Numbered from the stretch's first letter, positions 53,755-63,045 are shown. The stretch: 64,000 nt of DNA from Trichocoleus sp. (GCA_036702865.1 DATNQD010000006.1:1-64000), one strand, 5' to 3'. The notes: a model not told the origin generated them from the letters alone. Program-made: numbers and translations.

Positions 53755-53826
53755 CTGGGGTGCTAGGATTCGAACCTAGGAATGGCGGGACCAAAACCCG
53801 CTGCCTTACCACTTGGCGACACCCCA
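53755..53826 (-). tRNA. tRNA-Gln (anticodon TTG)
   Basis: 72 nt, CCA not encoded. Acceptor stem TGGGGTG/CACCCCA with discriminator G. D arm GCCAAGTGGTAAGGC. Anticodon stem GCGGG/CCCGC with loop TTTTGGT giving anticodon TTG. T arm CCTAGGTTCGAATCCTAG. It lies 20 bp upstream of ureA on the same strand. Confidence 0.95.
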
Positions 53827-54223
53827 TCGCGTTGCCTCAAATATATTAGCAAGAAAAACCCTGAGACTGTCAAGTTCTCTTACAGAAAATTAGTCAGAGC
53901 AATGGGATGGCAGTGGTTTAGGCGGGTCTCAGCCTCAGGATAGACTGATACTATCCCTCTTCCAGGGAATGTTTATTTTGTTGTAATCAAGTTCAATAAA
54001 GTATTGGACCTGCGGCAGTTGAATTCTTGGTATCTTCAATCCCTGTTGAGGCAAAAGGTTAGATAACTTTAACAACTGCAAGGAAAATTAAAAAATCCCA
54101 AAGCTTTATTTCATCAAGATTTGCGACGCTACAAAATCTGATTTTTCTCCTGGTGTGATTTGTTCCCCTAGACTCCCAGCCTGAACTGAGTAGCCTATAA
54201 ATATCCTCTGCCCCACACAAGCT
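53827..54223. other. Intergenic region upstream of tRNA-Gln
   Basis: About 400 bp, AT-rich. No convincing frame, hairpin or repeat was seen. It should contain the promoter of the tRNA-Gln/ureA transcript on one side and that of the next gene on the other. Confidence 0.4.
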
Positions 54224-54505
54224 ATGAATGCTGCTTCCAACCCATTTAACAGAGCTAATGATCTAATTCGTAAAGCTGATTATGCCCATTGGCATCGACA
54301 GCAGAGCAAGCAACATATTCTGCGATCGCAGCTTGGCTTTCGAGATGTCACTTCCTCGCGTCCGAAAGCTTGTCAGGGTTGCGCTCACTATCATGGGATT
54401 GCTTATGGTCACAACCGAGCCACTCGAACCATGCTGATTTGTGGCTTCCACCCCTCTGGTTGGCAACAAGACGATCGCTGCCCTGACTGGGACAAAGTGC
54501 AATAG
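54224..54505 (+). CDS. Conserved small cysteine-rich cyanobacterial protein
   Basis: 93 aa. A basic N-terminal half (KADYAHWHRQQSKQHILRSQLGF) precedes a cysteine motif CQGCAHYHG, then ICGFHPSGW and RCPDW. The four cysteines and two to three histidines suggest a zinc-binding fold. No membrane segment. Similar short proteins occur in other cyanobacteria, but I know no function. It is the first of three genes in the same direction (this one, PsbP-like, maf), with wide gaps, so operon membership is doubtful. Confidence 0.65.
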   Translation: MNAASNPFNRANDLIRKADYAHWHRQQSKQHILRSQLGFRDVTSSRPKACQGCAHYHGIAYGHNRATRTMLICGFHPSGWQQDDRCPDWDKVQ

Positions 54506-54654
54506 AAACTTGCCGACAGATATGCGCCTTGTAAACCAATCTGGATGTCTGAGAGGCAGTAGATTCGCTCAACAGATTCGCCCAACTCAAAAGCAAATTC
54601 CCGTTGCCGAGTCGCTGTAAGATTCTACTGGAAGGGTTTCAAGGAAATAAGGAA

Positions 54655-55194
54655 ATGCTGAAGCGAGTTGCAGCAGTCTTGCTGATCGTCATAAGTCTCA
54701 GTTTGCAGAGTTGTGCTTTGGCAACAACGGGCTTAAAAGCCTATGTCAATACCTATAAAGGATACGAATTCCTCTATCCAAACGGGTGGGTGTCTGCAAA
54801 AGTCTCAAATGGACCCGACGTTGTATTCCATGATCTGATTGAAGACACTGAAAATGTCAGCGTGATTATTAGCGATGTTGCTGACAACAAGACGCTAGAA
54901 GACTTGGGTTCACCCACTGAAGTTGGATATCGTCTGTCTAAAAGCGCGATCGCGCCACCAGATTCTGGGAGAACAGCAGAGCTTGTCAATGCAGAGACGC
55001 GGCAGGACGGTGACAAAACCTATTATTTGCTGGAGTATGCAGTTCAGCTCCCCAATCAACTACGGCACAACCTTGCCAGTGTAATTGTGCGGCGGGGACA
55101 GCTTTTCACGTTCAACATCTCCACCACGGAAAAGCGGTGGGAAAAGGTGCAAGATCGCTTCCGCCATGTTGCGACCTCTTTCTCGGTTTATTAA
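54655..55194 (+). CDS. PsbP-like lipoprotein (CyanoP type)
   Basis: 179-aa lumenal lipoprotein of photosystem II assembly. The signal peptide (VAAVLLIVISLSLQSCALA) ends in a lipobox LQSC, giving lipidation. The PsbP domain follows: TYKGYEFLYPNGWVSAKVS, then DVVFHDLIEDTENVSVII, ending FRHVATSFSVY. In cyanobacteria this protein binds early PSII intermediates rather than stabilising the oxygen-evolving cluster. The ATG preceded by AAGGAAATAAGG is used; an upstream in-frame start has no such site. Confidence 0.85.
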   Translation: MLKRVAAVLLIVISLSLQSCALATTGLKAYVNTYKGYEFLYPNGWVSAKVSNGPDVVFHDLIEDTENVSVIISDVADNKTLEDLGSPTEVGYRLSKSAIAPPDSGRTAELVNAETRQDGDKTYYLLEYAVQLPNQLRHNLASVIVRRGQLFTFNISTTEKRWEKVQDRFRHVATSFSVY

Positions 55195-55219
55195 AGCAAG
55201 TCACGGTTAGAGTTTCCTG

Positions 55220-55813
55220 ATGAACATCCCTTCTCTTGTTCTAGCTTCTGCTTCTCCCGCCCGTAAACGACTGCTCCAAACTGCGGGAATTGAACCAGTT
55301 GTCGCTCCAAGTGATTTTGATGAATCACAGGTGCAGATCGCTCAACCTGCTGAACTCGTCAATGTACTAGCACAAGGCAAGGCTGAGGCAGTTGCCCCTC
55401 GGTTTACAGATGCTTTAATTTTGGGCTGTGATTCTGTCTTAGCGTTAAACAACGAAATTTACGGTAAACCTGCAAATGCAGCAGAAGCCGTGTCTCGCTG
55501 GCAGAAAGTGCGGGGACAGGTTGGGCAACTCTACACCGGGCATGCCTTGCTTGATCAGGTGCAGGGTAAAAAGCTCGTTCGCTGTCAGGTAACAGCTGTG
55601 TATTTTGCCAACATCAGCGATCGACAAATTGCTGCTTATACTGCTACAGGCGAACCCTTAAACTGTGCCGGATGTTTCGCGTTGGAAGGCAAAGGCGGAT
55701 TATTTGTCGAGCGGATTGAGGGCTGCCACAGTAATGTCATTGGCTTAAGCTTGCCGCTACTGCGTCAGATGTTGACTGATTTAGGGTACGACGTCACAGA
55801 TTATTGGGGCTAG
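55220..55813 (+). CDS. maf: Maf nucleotide pyrophosphatase
   Basis: 197-aa house-cleaning nucleoside triphosphate pyrophosphatase that removes non-canonical nucleotides. The N-terminal signature [19 protein letters not shown] is followed by the family block [18 protein letters not shown]. It begins 25 bp after the PsbP-like stop. The function is assigned by family only. Confidence 0.93.
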   Translation: MNIPSLVLASASPARKRLLQTAGIEPVVAPSDFDESQVQIAQPAELVNVLAQGKAEAVAPRFTDALILGCDSVLALNNEIYGKPANAAEAVSRWQKVRGQVGQLYTGHALLDQVQGKKLVRCQVTAVYFANISDRQIAAYTATGEPLNCAGCFALEGKGGLFVERIEGCHSNVIGLSLPLLRQMLTDLGYDVTDYWG

Positions 55814-56128
55814 GCGGCAGAGGTGAAGGCGGCTGCAAGGCAAGCGAGACAGGCAGCGTAAAACCCGATCGGCTTTTTCTGGCAAAGTCTTTACCGTCTC
55901 TTTATAAAGTCAACAGAACTACTGATGTTATATTCCCTGTAAACGAAAGACAATCTTGGTTAGAAGCACAGCGTTCATTGCTCACCAGTAGCCACCTGTT
56001 CATGATTGAATAATTTGTTTGGGCTGCGCTGTCCTTGCCTTCAAGTTCTTAGCAGATATCGCTTGGATGAGAGGCAAAGATGGAAGGTATAAGGAACTCC
56101 TGACCCATTTGATATTGGATTTGCCGAC
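55814..56128. other. Intergenic region before the kinase gene
   Basis: About 315 bp. A few AT-rich stretches suggest a promoter; nothing else of note is present. Confidence 0.4.
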
Positions 56129-57208
56129 ATGGATGCATCAGTTCCCAACTCAAACCATCTTCGCTCAGTGCCTCAAAACCAATTGAGCGAACTCTGTGGT
56201 TCGGAACAGCGGTTCCGCGATCGATATCAGGTGATGCGAGCACTTGGGCGCGGCGGTTTTGGCGTAACTTACCTGGCAAAAGATGTTGCTCTACCCAATA
56301 GCCCGCTCTGCGTCATCAAGCAGCTTTGCCCCAAAGTCACAAATCCTGTCATTCTGCAAAGAGCTTGTCAACGATTTGAGCGAGAAGCTAAGACGCTCAG
56401 TCAGTTAGGCAGCCATGCCCAAATTCCGCAACTGCTGGACTATTTCCAGCTCAACGGAGAATTTTATCTTGTCCAAGAATATATCAGAGGGCGCACCCTG
56501 GCGAAGGAAGTAAAGCTCAAAGGCAGGCTCTCTGAATCAGAAGTCAAACAATTCCTGGCAGAAATTCTACCTGTTCTGAGCTATGTCCATGAGCATCAGG
56601 TGATTCACCGCGATATCAAGCCACCCAACATTATTCGTTGCCAGGATGATGGACGGTTAGTGCTGATCGATTTTGGCGCTGTTAAAGAGCAATTTGTGCA
56701 TGCCAGCGACTCGACCCAAAAGGGATCAACCACGCATTTTGTGGGTACATTAGGGTTTGCCCCACCTGAACAACTGTCACTAAGAGCCACTTTCAGCAGT
56801 GATATTTTTGCGATCGGTGTCACCTGTCTCTATCTATTGACCGGAAAACCCCCAATGGAATTTGACTATGATGTGGCAACGGGAGAAGTCTGTTGGCAAG
56901 AATGGGTTGAGGTAAGTGAACATTTCGCTAAGATCTTGGAAAAGATGCTTAGAATTTCTTTGCGCGATCGATATCAATCAGCGGAGGAGGTCTTACGCGC
57001 ACTGAACCTGGAGCCTTATCTGGAAACGCTGGCTCCCTGTATGAGCAGCCATCCCCTAAACGCCATTCCGGATGAAGCAGACCTCCTCAACAAAGGCTAT
57101 CTCTCCCCAATTGTTCGGACTGCGATTGCCATTCGTCGCTGGCGTACCCGCCGATTAGCCAAAGAACAGCGCCAAGACAGACAGGACGATCGAGTCATGA
57201 TGAATTAG
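56129..57208 (+). CDS. Serine/threonine protein kinase (Hanks type)
   Basis: 359-aa kinase. All core motifs are present: glycine loop LGRGGFGVTYLAKD, Lys in CVIKQL, HRD-type loop VIHRDIKPPNII, and DFGAVKE. No transmembrane helix or sensor domain is seen; the ~60-residue C-terminal tail is basic and short. The next gene begins 34 bp later, so the kinase and the metallopeptidase-like gene may be co-transcribed. Confidence 0.92.
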   Translation: MDASVPNSNHLRSVPQNQLSELCGSEQRFRDRYQVMRALGRGGFGVTYLAKDVALPNSPLCVIKQLCPKVTNPVILQRACQRFEREAKTLSQLGSHAQIPQLLDYFQLNGEFYLVQEYIRGRTLAKEVKLKGRLSESEVKQFLAEILPVLSYVHEHQVIHRDIKPPNIIRCQDDGRLVLIDFGAVKEQFVHASDSTQKGSTTHFVGTLGFAPPEQLSLRATFSSDIFAIGVTCLYLLTGKPPMEFDYDVATGEVCWQEWVEVSEHFAKILEKMLRISLRDRYQSAEEVLRALNLEPYLETLAPCMSSHPLNAIPDEADLLNKGYLSPIVRTAIAIRRWRTRRLAKEQRQDRQDDRVMMN

Positions 57209-57242
57209 GGAAGGTGCATCGTCCCTTTCAAACCGTGATGAC

Positions 57243-59579
57243 GTGGAATCAGCACAGAATCTCAAAATTGGTTTAGCCGCCCTGAAGCAAAAAGACTATG
57301 CAGCGGCGATCGCTCCCCTAGAAGCCGTTTCTCAAACTGGAGATCCTGCCAGTCGGCTGAAAGCACAGATGGGGTTAGTCAAAGCCTACGCGCGAACCCA
57401 GCAAATCCAGCAGGCGATCGATCTCTGTTATGGTTTGGCTCAGCATCCTAATCCACAGGTACAAACTTGGGCAACCGATACCGCAACTGAACTACAGCGT
57501 CGTGCTCCGACATCCCCTGCTGCTTCATCCAATCTAGATGAGACAGGCTTTACACCGTTGAATCCAGAATCTTTGACGGTGCAGGGACGCAGAAACAGAG
57601 AAACGGTTGGGCAAAGGGAAAAAGTTAGTTCCCCAAAGACCAACTTGCAGAAACCGAAAAGAGAGCAGAGCAGGGTAAAACAGCCGCTTGAGCCGAGCCA
57701 TAACCCTCCCCAAACGATCGATCAATCCTCCCATGCAGCACAGCCGCTTCACCCCAATCCGCCTGATCTGGCTCCCGCTCCTCGCTCGACCCCTGACCCC
57801 CATACCCTGGTTCGACGAGCTGGCAGAGCCCAGCCTGTTGGCTTAGGCACAGTCGATCGTTCTACCTTTTGGGCACTTCAGGCAGGCACCGTCATTTTTC
57901 TGATTTGGCTGCTGACTCTACTACTGGATCGGGTACAGAATTTACTGAATCTGGTGATTGCAAAGCTAGTTTGGAGGATTGTCCCTAGCTTTTCATTACT
58001 GCTGTTCAAGCCGCTGTTGCCTGTCCTGTTGCTCCTGATTGCGCTGTATTTTGCCAGCCCCTGGCTATTGGACGGAACTTTAAAGCGGGTGTATCGGCTG
58101 CGGGATTTTAGCTTTTTAGAGTTAGAGCGTCGCAGCGCTGAGGCAGGCCAAATTCTGAAGCGAACCGAGGGACAGCAGCAATTCCAACCCAAGCTGAAGT
58201 TTTTGCCGATCGCTGCGCCAATTCTTTTTACCTATGGTTCTCTGCCGCGCAATACCCGGATTGTCGTCAGCCAGGGCTTGCTCGATCGACTGCAAGAAGA
58301 TGAAATTGCAGCGCTTTATGCGGCTGAAGTGGCTCATGTTCAGCAATGGACTGTCGGGATTTTGTCGCTGGTGTCTTTGCTGGCGCAACTGCCTTTTTGG
58401 GTTTACTGGCAAGTGGCAGCATGGGGTGATCGGCAATCTAACGCTTTCCTTCAGGGAATTGCTATTTTTGTTTCTGCAGTGGGCTATGGGCTATATTGGC
58501 TGCTGCGACTACCAGGATTGGCACTGGCGCGGGTGCGGCTCTATTTTAGCGATCGACTAGCAACCGAACTGACTGGCAACCCCAATGGCATGGTACGGGC
58601 GCTCCTGCGAGTCATGATGGGCATTGCGGAAACAGTACAGCAACAAGGTAGCACCTCTCCCTTGCTGGAAAGTTTTGACCTACTGATGCCAGTCGGATAT
58701 CAACAAGCGGTGAGTTTGGGCAGCACCTATGTTCAAACTGCAAATGCCAACCTATTTGAATGGGATCGTCGTAGTCCTTATCGTGCCTGGTTAAGCTTGC
58801 TCAATGACCATCCACCGCTAGGCGATCGATTTCATTGGTTGACGCAGTATGCCCGACAGTGGCACATAGAGCCAGAGTTGCCGTGGAATCAGTCGAATCA
58901 GCGCCTCGCTCCGCAAAAATTTCCCATCTCGCAGCGGTTTTGGCTGCAAGCGGCTCCCTGGGTTGGTTTGGCGATCGGCTTGCTGCTGGCAATTTTGCTC
59001 TGGCTAGTGGGATGGGTGGCAATGAAAGCAGGCTCTCTAGAGATCGACTGGCTGTGGGGCGATCGATCGGTGCTGGGGGGACTCGGGTTGCTGGGGTTGG
59101 GCATTGGTCTTTTTATCCGCATCAATGCCTTCTACCCAGACATCAAACGCACCATGCTGAAGGAAAACCTGTCACTAGAAGCATTGCTCACTGCGCCGGA
59201 TGCGCTGCCCATTGACAACAAACCAGTTCGCTGGCGCGGCAAACTGCTAGGACGAAAAGGAATTCGGAATCGCTGCCATCAAGACCTATTTTTACAAACG
59301 TCAACGGGAACAATTCGCCTGCACTATACCTCTCAGCTAGGCTGCATTGGCGATGTGCTGTTTCAAGTTCTGCGTCCAGAAGCCTTCCTGACCCCGCAAA
59401 ATAATACTGTGACTGTAACAGGCTGGTTTCGTCGTGGTGCAACTTCCTGGATCGAGGTTGAAACCATTCAGCCGCCGCGAGGCACCACTGCCCGCAGTGA
59501 ACATCCCGTTTGGTCAACCATTTTGGCGTTGCTGCTCAGTCTGGCTGGCGCATTTCTCATCTGGACGGGCGGATCATAG
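57243..59579 (+). CDS. M48-type metalloprotease homologue, active site degenerate
   Basis: 778 aa, starting at GTG. The N-terminal ~90 residues are TPR-like (LAALKQKDYAAAIAPLEAV, LVKAYARTQQIQQAIDLC). A Pro/Ser linker precedes two membrane helices (STFWALQAGTVIFLIWLLTLLL, LLFKPLLPVLLLLIALYF). The M48-like core follows: TRIVVSQGLLDRLQEDEIAALYAAEVAHVQQW (quoted in part), where HEXXH reads AEVAH and the first His is lost. Further membrane segments and a C-terminal OB/SH3-like region (RWRGKLLGRKG, GWFRRGATSWIEVE) end it. Zinc binding is doubtful, so a pseudoprotease or a diverged family is likely. Confidence 0.75.
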   Translation: MESAQNLKIGLAALKQKDYAAAIAPLEAVSQTGDPASRLKAQMGLVKAYARTQQIQQAIDLCYGLAQHPNPQVQTWATDTATELQRRAPTSPAASSNLDETGFTPLNPESLTVQGRRNRETVGQREKVSSPKTNLQKPKREQSRVKQPLEPSHNPPQTIDQSSHAAQPLHPNPPDLAPAPRSTPDPHTLVRRAGRAQPVGLGTVDRSTFWALQAGTVIFLIWLLTLLLDRVQNLLNLVIAKLVWRIVPSFSLLLFKPLLPVLLLLIALYFASPWLLDGTLKRVYRLRDFSFLELERRSAEAGQILKRTEGQQQFQPKLKFLPIAAPILFTYGSLPRNTRIVVSQGLLDRLQEDEIAALYAAEVAHVQQWTVGILSLVSLLAQLPFWVYWQVAAWGDRQSNAFLQGIAIFVSAVGYGLYWLLRLPGLALARVRLYFSDRLATELTGNPNGMVRALLRVMMGIAETVQQQGSTSPLLESFDLLMPVGYQQAVSLGSTYVQTANANLFEWDRRSPYRAWLSLLNDHPPLGDRFHWLTQYARQWHIEPELPWNQSNQRLAPQKFPISQRFWLQAAPWVGLAIGLLLAILLWLVGWVAMKAGSLEIDWLWGDRSVLGGLGLLGLGIGLFIRINAFYPDIKRTMLKENLSLEALLTAPDALPIDNKPVRWRGKLLGRKGIRNRCHQDLFLQTSTGTIRLHYTSQLGCIGDVLFQVLRPEAFLTPQNNTVTVTGWFRRGATSWIEVETIQPPRGTTARSEHPVWSTILALLLSLAGAFLIWTGGS

Positions 59580-59585
59580 TCCAAA

Positions 59586-59939
59586 TCAAACTTCGCCCAA
59601 AACCTCGATCGTCTGGCGGTAGGCAATGATTGCAAAGTTTCCCTGCTGTTCTTTCAGAGCATAGAGAATAACATTCGAGACTTCCTGCCCCACAACGGCT
59701 CGAAATTCGATACTCGTTGTCATCTGGGTTTCCACCTGAGTATCGGGGCTGCCTGCTTCAGTGGCGATCGCCCCTAACCGTGCATAATGTCCCCCCCCTT
59801 CGACCTCGCTGATACTATAGCCCATCACTTTCAGACTTTTGAGCAGCTTAATAATGCTCTCTTTCAAGACTGATTCAGTAATGATGGTGACGAGAACCGC
59901 TGGTTGGGTGAGAGAAGCAGACTGTTCAAAATCCAGCAT
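59586..59939 (-). CDS. PII-like signalling protein
   Basis: 117-aa homologue of the nitrogen regulatory PII fold. The sequence VLVTIITESVLKESIIKLLKSLKVMGYSISEVEGGG (quoted in part) matches the first beta-alpha-beta unit and the start of the T loop. The T loop is short and lacks the conserved phosphorylation Ser of GlnB. The end AIIAYRQTIEVLGEV fits the last strand. It could be a CutA-, CPII- or SbtB-like member that binds adenylates, but no ligand residues can be assigned. Its ATG overlaps the SLH gene stop by one base (TAATG), so it is translated from the same mRNA. Confidence 0.65.
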   Translation of the reverse strand: MLDFEQSASLTQPAVLVTIITESVLKESIIKLLKSLKVMGYSISEVEGGGHYARLGAIATEAGSPDTQVETQMTTSIEFRAVVGQEVSNVILYALKEQQGNFAIIAYRQTIEVLGEV

Positions 59940-60988
59940 TAGGGTCGTACGATGTAATTCGATGAAATGGGTGCTGCCTGTCCTGTTGCCACAAGCGCCT
60001 GATACAGCATGGCAGCAACTTGGGCACGGCTCGCAGGCTGATTCGGACTCAGTATATCAGGGTTGGGATGGTTGACGACTAAACCCGATTGAGCCGCCGC
60101 TGCCGTGGAAGGAACTGCATAAGCAGGAATTTGATCACGATCGCGAAACAGCTGCATCACCTGGTCAGGATTTGCCGGAGCCGCAAGCTGCAAGCCATTG
60201 GTCAAAGCAACAAGTGCCTGAACCGTAGGAATTTGCTGATTGGGCTGAAACAAACCTTCAGGATAGCCCTTCAAGAAACCCGTCTGAACGGCAGTATCGA
60301 TCGCCGGAGCTGCCCAATAGTTACTTGGCACATCGGGAAAGGTCAGGGGAGCCTGCTGCTTCGTCTGCGGGAAGGTATTTTGAATCATGGCAGCGAATTC
60401 TGCCCGCGTTACTGGCTGGTTGGGGCGAAACGTGCCGTCGGGAAAGCCGCTTAAGTCGCCGCGCTGAATCAGTGCCGTAATAAAGGGATAAGCCCAATAG
60501 TTTGCAGGCACATCTGGAAACGTACCAGCATTGGGGGAGGGAGTCGCTTGAGACACAGCTGCACCCTGAGGCACAGGAGTTTCAGTGGGTTGGGGCGTCT
60601 CCTCGGGTTGGGCAAGCGTCGGGTCAACTGGAACTGGAACTGGAACGACTGCGGTTCTGCTCGTGCGATCGGGGACGGGAATCACCTGACCTTGATTCGG
60701 ATTAGCGTTCGTCGTTGCTCCGGGAACAGGAAAAATAGGCTGTGGGGTTGAGTCTGGATTTGGCGCTGTGCTGGACGCCGTATTGGGGAAGACACCGTTT
60801 GCGGCAGGAGACTCAGTTGGGTTAAGCGATGGCAGCCAGGATTGATTGAATAGCCCATTATCGCGAGTTAGACCCCAAGCAAGCACAGCTCCCAAAGTCG
60901 TAAATGCCACGATGACGGCAATAAACTCATCAAAGTCGAGCGAGGGTCTTCTAGAGGGAGGAGGGTCTGAAGGGGGTTGTGCGGTCAT
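59939..60988 (-). CDS. SLH-domain membrane protein
   Basis: 349 aa. Starts at MTAQPPSDPP, with AGGAGA at 6-nt spacing. One N-terminal membrane helix (FIAVIVAFTTLGAVLAWGL) is followed by a Pro/Thr/Ala-rich stretch and then three S-layer homology repeats at about 160-345 (FPDVPANYWAYPFITALIQ, FPDVPSNYWAAPAIDTAVQT, and a third, weaker one). SLH domains bind secondary wall polymers or peptidoglycan. The topology is inner membrane anchor and periplasmic SLH region. A PII-like gene follows, with overlapping stop and start. Confidence 0.85.
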   Translation of the reverse strand: MTAQPPSDPPPSRRPSLDFDEFIAVIVAFTTLGAVLAWGLTRDNGLFNQSWLPSLNPTESPAANGVFPNTASSTAPNPDSTPQPIFPVPGATTNANPNQGQVIPVPDRTSRTAVVPVPVPVDPTLAQPEETPQPTETPVPQGAAVSQATPSPNAGTFPDVPANYWAYPFITALIQRGDLSGFPDGTFRPNQPVTRAEFAAMIQNTFPQTKQQAPLTFPDVPSNYWAAPAIDTAVQTGFLKGYPEGLFQPNQQIPTVQALVALTNGLQLAAPANPDQVMQLFRDRDQIPAYAVPSTAAAAQSGLVVNHPNPDILSPNQPASRAQVAAMLYQALVATGQAAPISSNYIVRP

Positions 60989-61103
60989 GGGCATTCTCCT
61001 TGTGCTGCCAGGTCAATGCTGCCAGACTACTGCGAAGCGCAAACTAACGCGAATATCTCAAGGAATATTCTTCGATCGCAGACTGTCTGTTTTGCCGATC
61101 AGT

Positions 61104-62840
61104 TTAGCGTATCGGTACAACGGTGGCAGATAGATTGGACTGAAGCAGCTTTTGTCGCAGTTGCTCGGCACTGCCCAAATCACGAAATAATCCAGCTTGC
61201 ATCACAACCTGACCATTCACCGTCACAATCTGTGCTTGTGGAACTACCGATCGAACGCGATCCTGAAGCTCTGCGGTGTTGGCGTCTACGATAACGCGAT
61301 AACCAGCATTCCGGGGAGTCGATTGGCCTGGAGCCGCAGCAGTCTCATTAGACGGAACTGAGCCTGGAGCTACCGGAAGTGTAGGCACTGTGGTTGTGGG
61401 CGTTGGTGCAGTCGGTGAATTCGTCGGAGCCGGGACAGTTGGAACGATCGTTGATGAATTGGCTGATGAATTAGCTGGCGGATTGGCAGACGAGTTCGTA
61501 GATGGATTTGCCGGAGTCGATCGTCCTGGCAAGGTGGGTAAAGTTCTGGGTAGTGACACTGGACTAGCAGGCGTTGATGAACTGGCTGATGAATTGGCTG
61601 GCGGATTTGCCGGGGTCGATCGTCCTGGCAGGGCGGGTAAGGTTCTGGGCGGTGATGCCGGACTAGCAGGCGTTGGTTGAGTTGTGCCGCTTGGAGAAGG
61701 AACTGTGCTTACTGGAGCAGGAGCAGCAGGACGATCGGAGGAAGTTGTGGGCGGCGGTGGTGGCGGTGGCGGAGTTGTGTTTGAGCGTTGGGGTAAGGGA
61801 GGTAATGGTCTTGGAGTGGATGATGAATTTGGACTGGTTGCCGTGCTTCCAGGCTGAGCAGAACCTGGTGCTGGTACAGGAATTGGAATCCCTGTTATTG
61901 GGCTAGTCGTTGGATTCGTTGCACTACCAGTAGAGTTTGTCCGAGGCGGAACTGGTTGAGTTGGGCTTCCAGATTGAGTAGAACCTGGTGCTGGTACAGG
62001 AATTGGAATCCCTGTTGTTGGACTACCCGTTGTTGGGCTTGTTGTTGGGCTAGTCGTTGGATTCGTTGCACTACCAGTAGAGCTTGTCCGAGGCGGAACT
62101 GGCTGAGTGGCGCTTCCGGGTTGAGTAGAACCTGGTGCTGGTACAGGAATTGGAATCCCCGGATTGGGTTGTGGCGTTGTCCCTGAGGGGAGTGTTGGCG
62201 AAACAGTTCCATCTGGATTGGGCACAGTTGGCAGCGATGGAACAGGGGGGACTGTGCCAGGTGGCGAAGTGGCTAAAGCAACGAGGTAAGAGATAGGCTG
62301 ATCATTAGTCAGGTAAACATGCCCAATTGTGCGTCCGTTGAAGGTGCGTCGCGTCAATCGCCAACCTGGATCAAGCTGAATCTGGACAAACTCGCCAGGA
62401 GCCGGCAGCCCGTAGCTTCTGCCGATCGGGATTTGCAGGTTCCGAACGGTGTTTGATGCAGCCACCAGTACCAGATCATTTTGTTGCTTCATGATCCGCA
62501 GACTGTAGCGCAGACCCTGATCTTCCCCTGCTGCTCGTAGCGAATATCCATTGCTATCAATGCTTCGTCCACAGATGCCCGTAAAGTCAAATTGCAGCAG
62601 CAGCGGTTCGACGATCGTTGGGTTACTGCCGCTCTCATTCCAGCAAGGACGAGAATCTTTTACCTGTTCCAAAATCAAAAGCTGGTAGCCTGTCCGTCCA
62701 GCAGGAGCAGCAACCGTCAAGAAGCGATCGCTGTTGATCTCGCTTTGATCAAACTGGGACACTGCCGCTTGACCTGCTTGAGATGTACCTAACAACAGCA
62801 ATGTCAGCAGCCAAAATTGCTGCTTAAAAAATCGTTTCAT
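61104..62840 (-). CDS. Exported DUF3747 protein with Pro-rich repeats and SPOR-like end
   Basis: 578 aa. Signal peptide: QFWLLTLLLLGTSQAGQAA. Residues ~27-200 form a DUF3747 domain (FDQSEINSDRFLTVAAP, WRLTRRTFNGRTIGHVYLTN). Residues ~205-470 are Pro/Ser/Thr-rich, with near-identical repeats of IPIPVPAPGSTQ and of SPASPPRTLPALPGRSTPANPP. The C-terminal ~70 residues (GYRVIVDANTAELQDRVRSV, VVMQAGLFRDLGSAEQLRQK) look like a SPOR domain that binds denuded peptidoglycan. A role in cell-wall or septal attachment is inference. Confidence 0.8.
   Translation of the reverse strand: MKRFFKQQFWLLTLLLLGTSQAGQAAVSQFDQSEINSDRFLTVAAPAGRTGYQLLILEQVKDSRPCWNESGSNPTIVEPLLLQFDFTGICGRSIDSNGYSLRAAGEDQGLRYSLRIMKQQNDLVLVAASNTVRNLQIPIGRSYGLPAPGEFVQIQLDPGWRLTRRTFNGRTIGHVYLTNDQPISYLVALATSPPGTVPPVPSLPTVPNPDGTVSPTLPSGTTPQPNPGIPIPVPAPGSTQPGSATQPVPPRTSSTGSATNPTTSPTTSPTTGSPTTGIPIPVPAPGSTQSGSPTQPVPPRTNSTGSATNPTTSPITGIPIPVPAPGSAQPGSTATSPNSSSTPRPLPPLPQRSNTTPPPPPPPPTTSSDRPAAPAPVSTVPSPSGTTQPTPASPASPPRTLPALPGRSTPANPPANSSASSSTPASPVSLPRTLPTLPGRSTPANPSTNSSANPPANSSANSSTIVPTVPAPTNSPTAPTPTTTVPTLPVAPGSVPSNETAAAPGQSTPRNAGYRVIVDANTAELQDRVRSVVPQAQIVTVNGQVVMQAGLFRDLGSAEQLRQKLLQSNLSATVVPIR
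61505..61675. repeat. In-gene repeat, about 90-100 bp, two copies
   Basis: Two near-identical segments, each with GCCGG-GTCGATCGTCCTGGCA and GTTCTGGG, then GACTAGCAGGCGTTG, inside the Pro-rich region of the DUF3747 gene. The copies encode SPASPPRTLPALPGRSTPANPP-like units and suggest recent duplication. Confidence 0.7.
61845..62160. repeat. In-gene repeat, three copies of IPIPVPAPGS unit
   Basis: The stretch beginning GCTTCC, then GAACCTGGTGCTGGTACAGG, occurs at 61845, 61975 and 62112, with spacing of about 130 and 137 bp and few differences. It lies within the linker of the DUF3747 gene and is prone to copy-number change. Confidence 0.75.
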
Positions 62841-63045
62841 GATATCTGACCAACCTATGTGTGAAAAGCAAACAAATAGAGGGCGGGGGATTGAGGGCTG
62901 TGAGGAATTGCCCCAACGTTAGACAGTAGCCTCCTGACTGGTGCCAATCAAGAGAGTGCCACAATCACGCCAGATCTTATACGGAAATTTTAGAACTGTG
63001 TCTGTAGGGCTTCACCAGTGCATCAACCTTAATAGTCCAAAAATT

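Noticed and set aside
57243-59579. Reading the M48-like gene as an active HtpX protease
   Set aside because: The HEXXH motif is AEXXH here, so activity is not supported.
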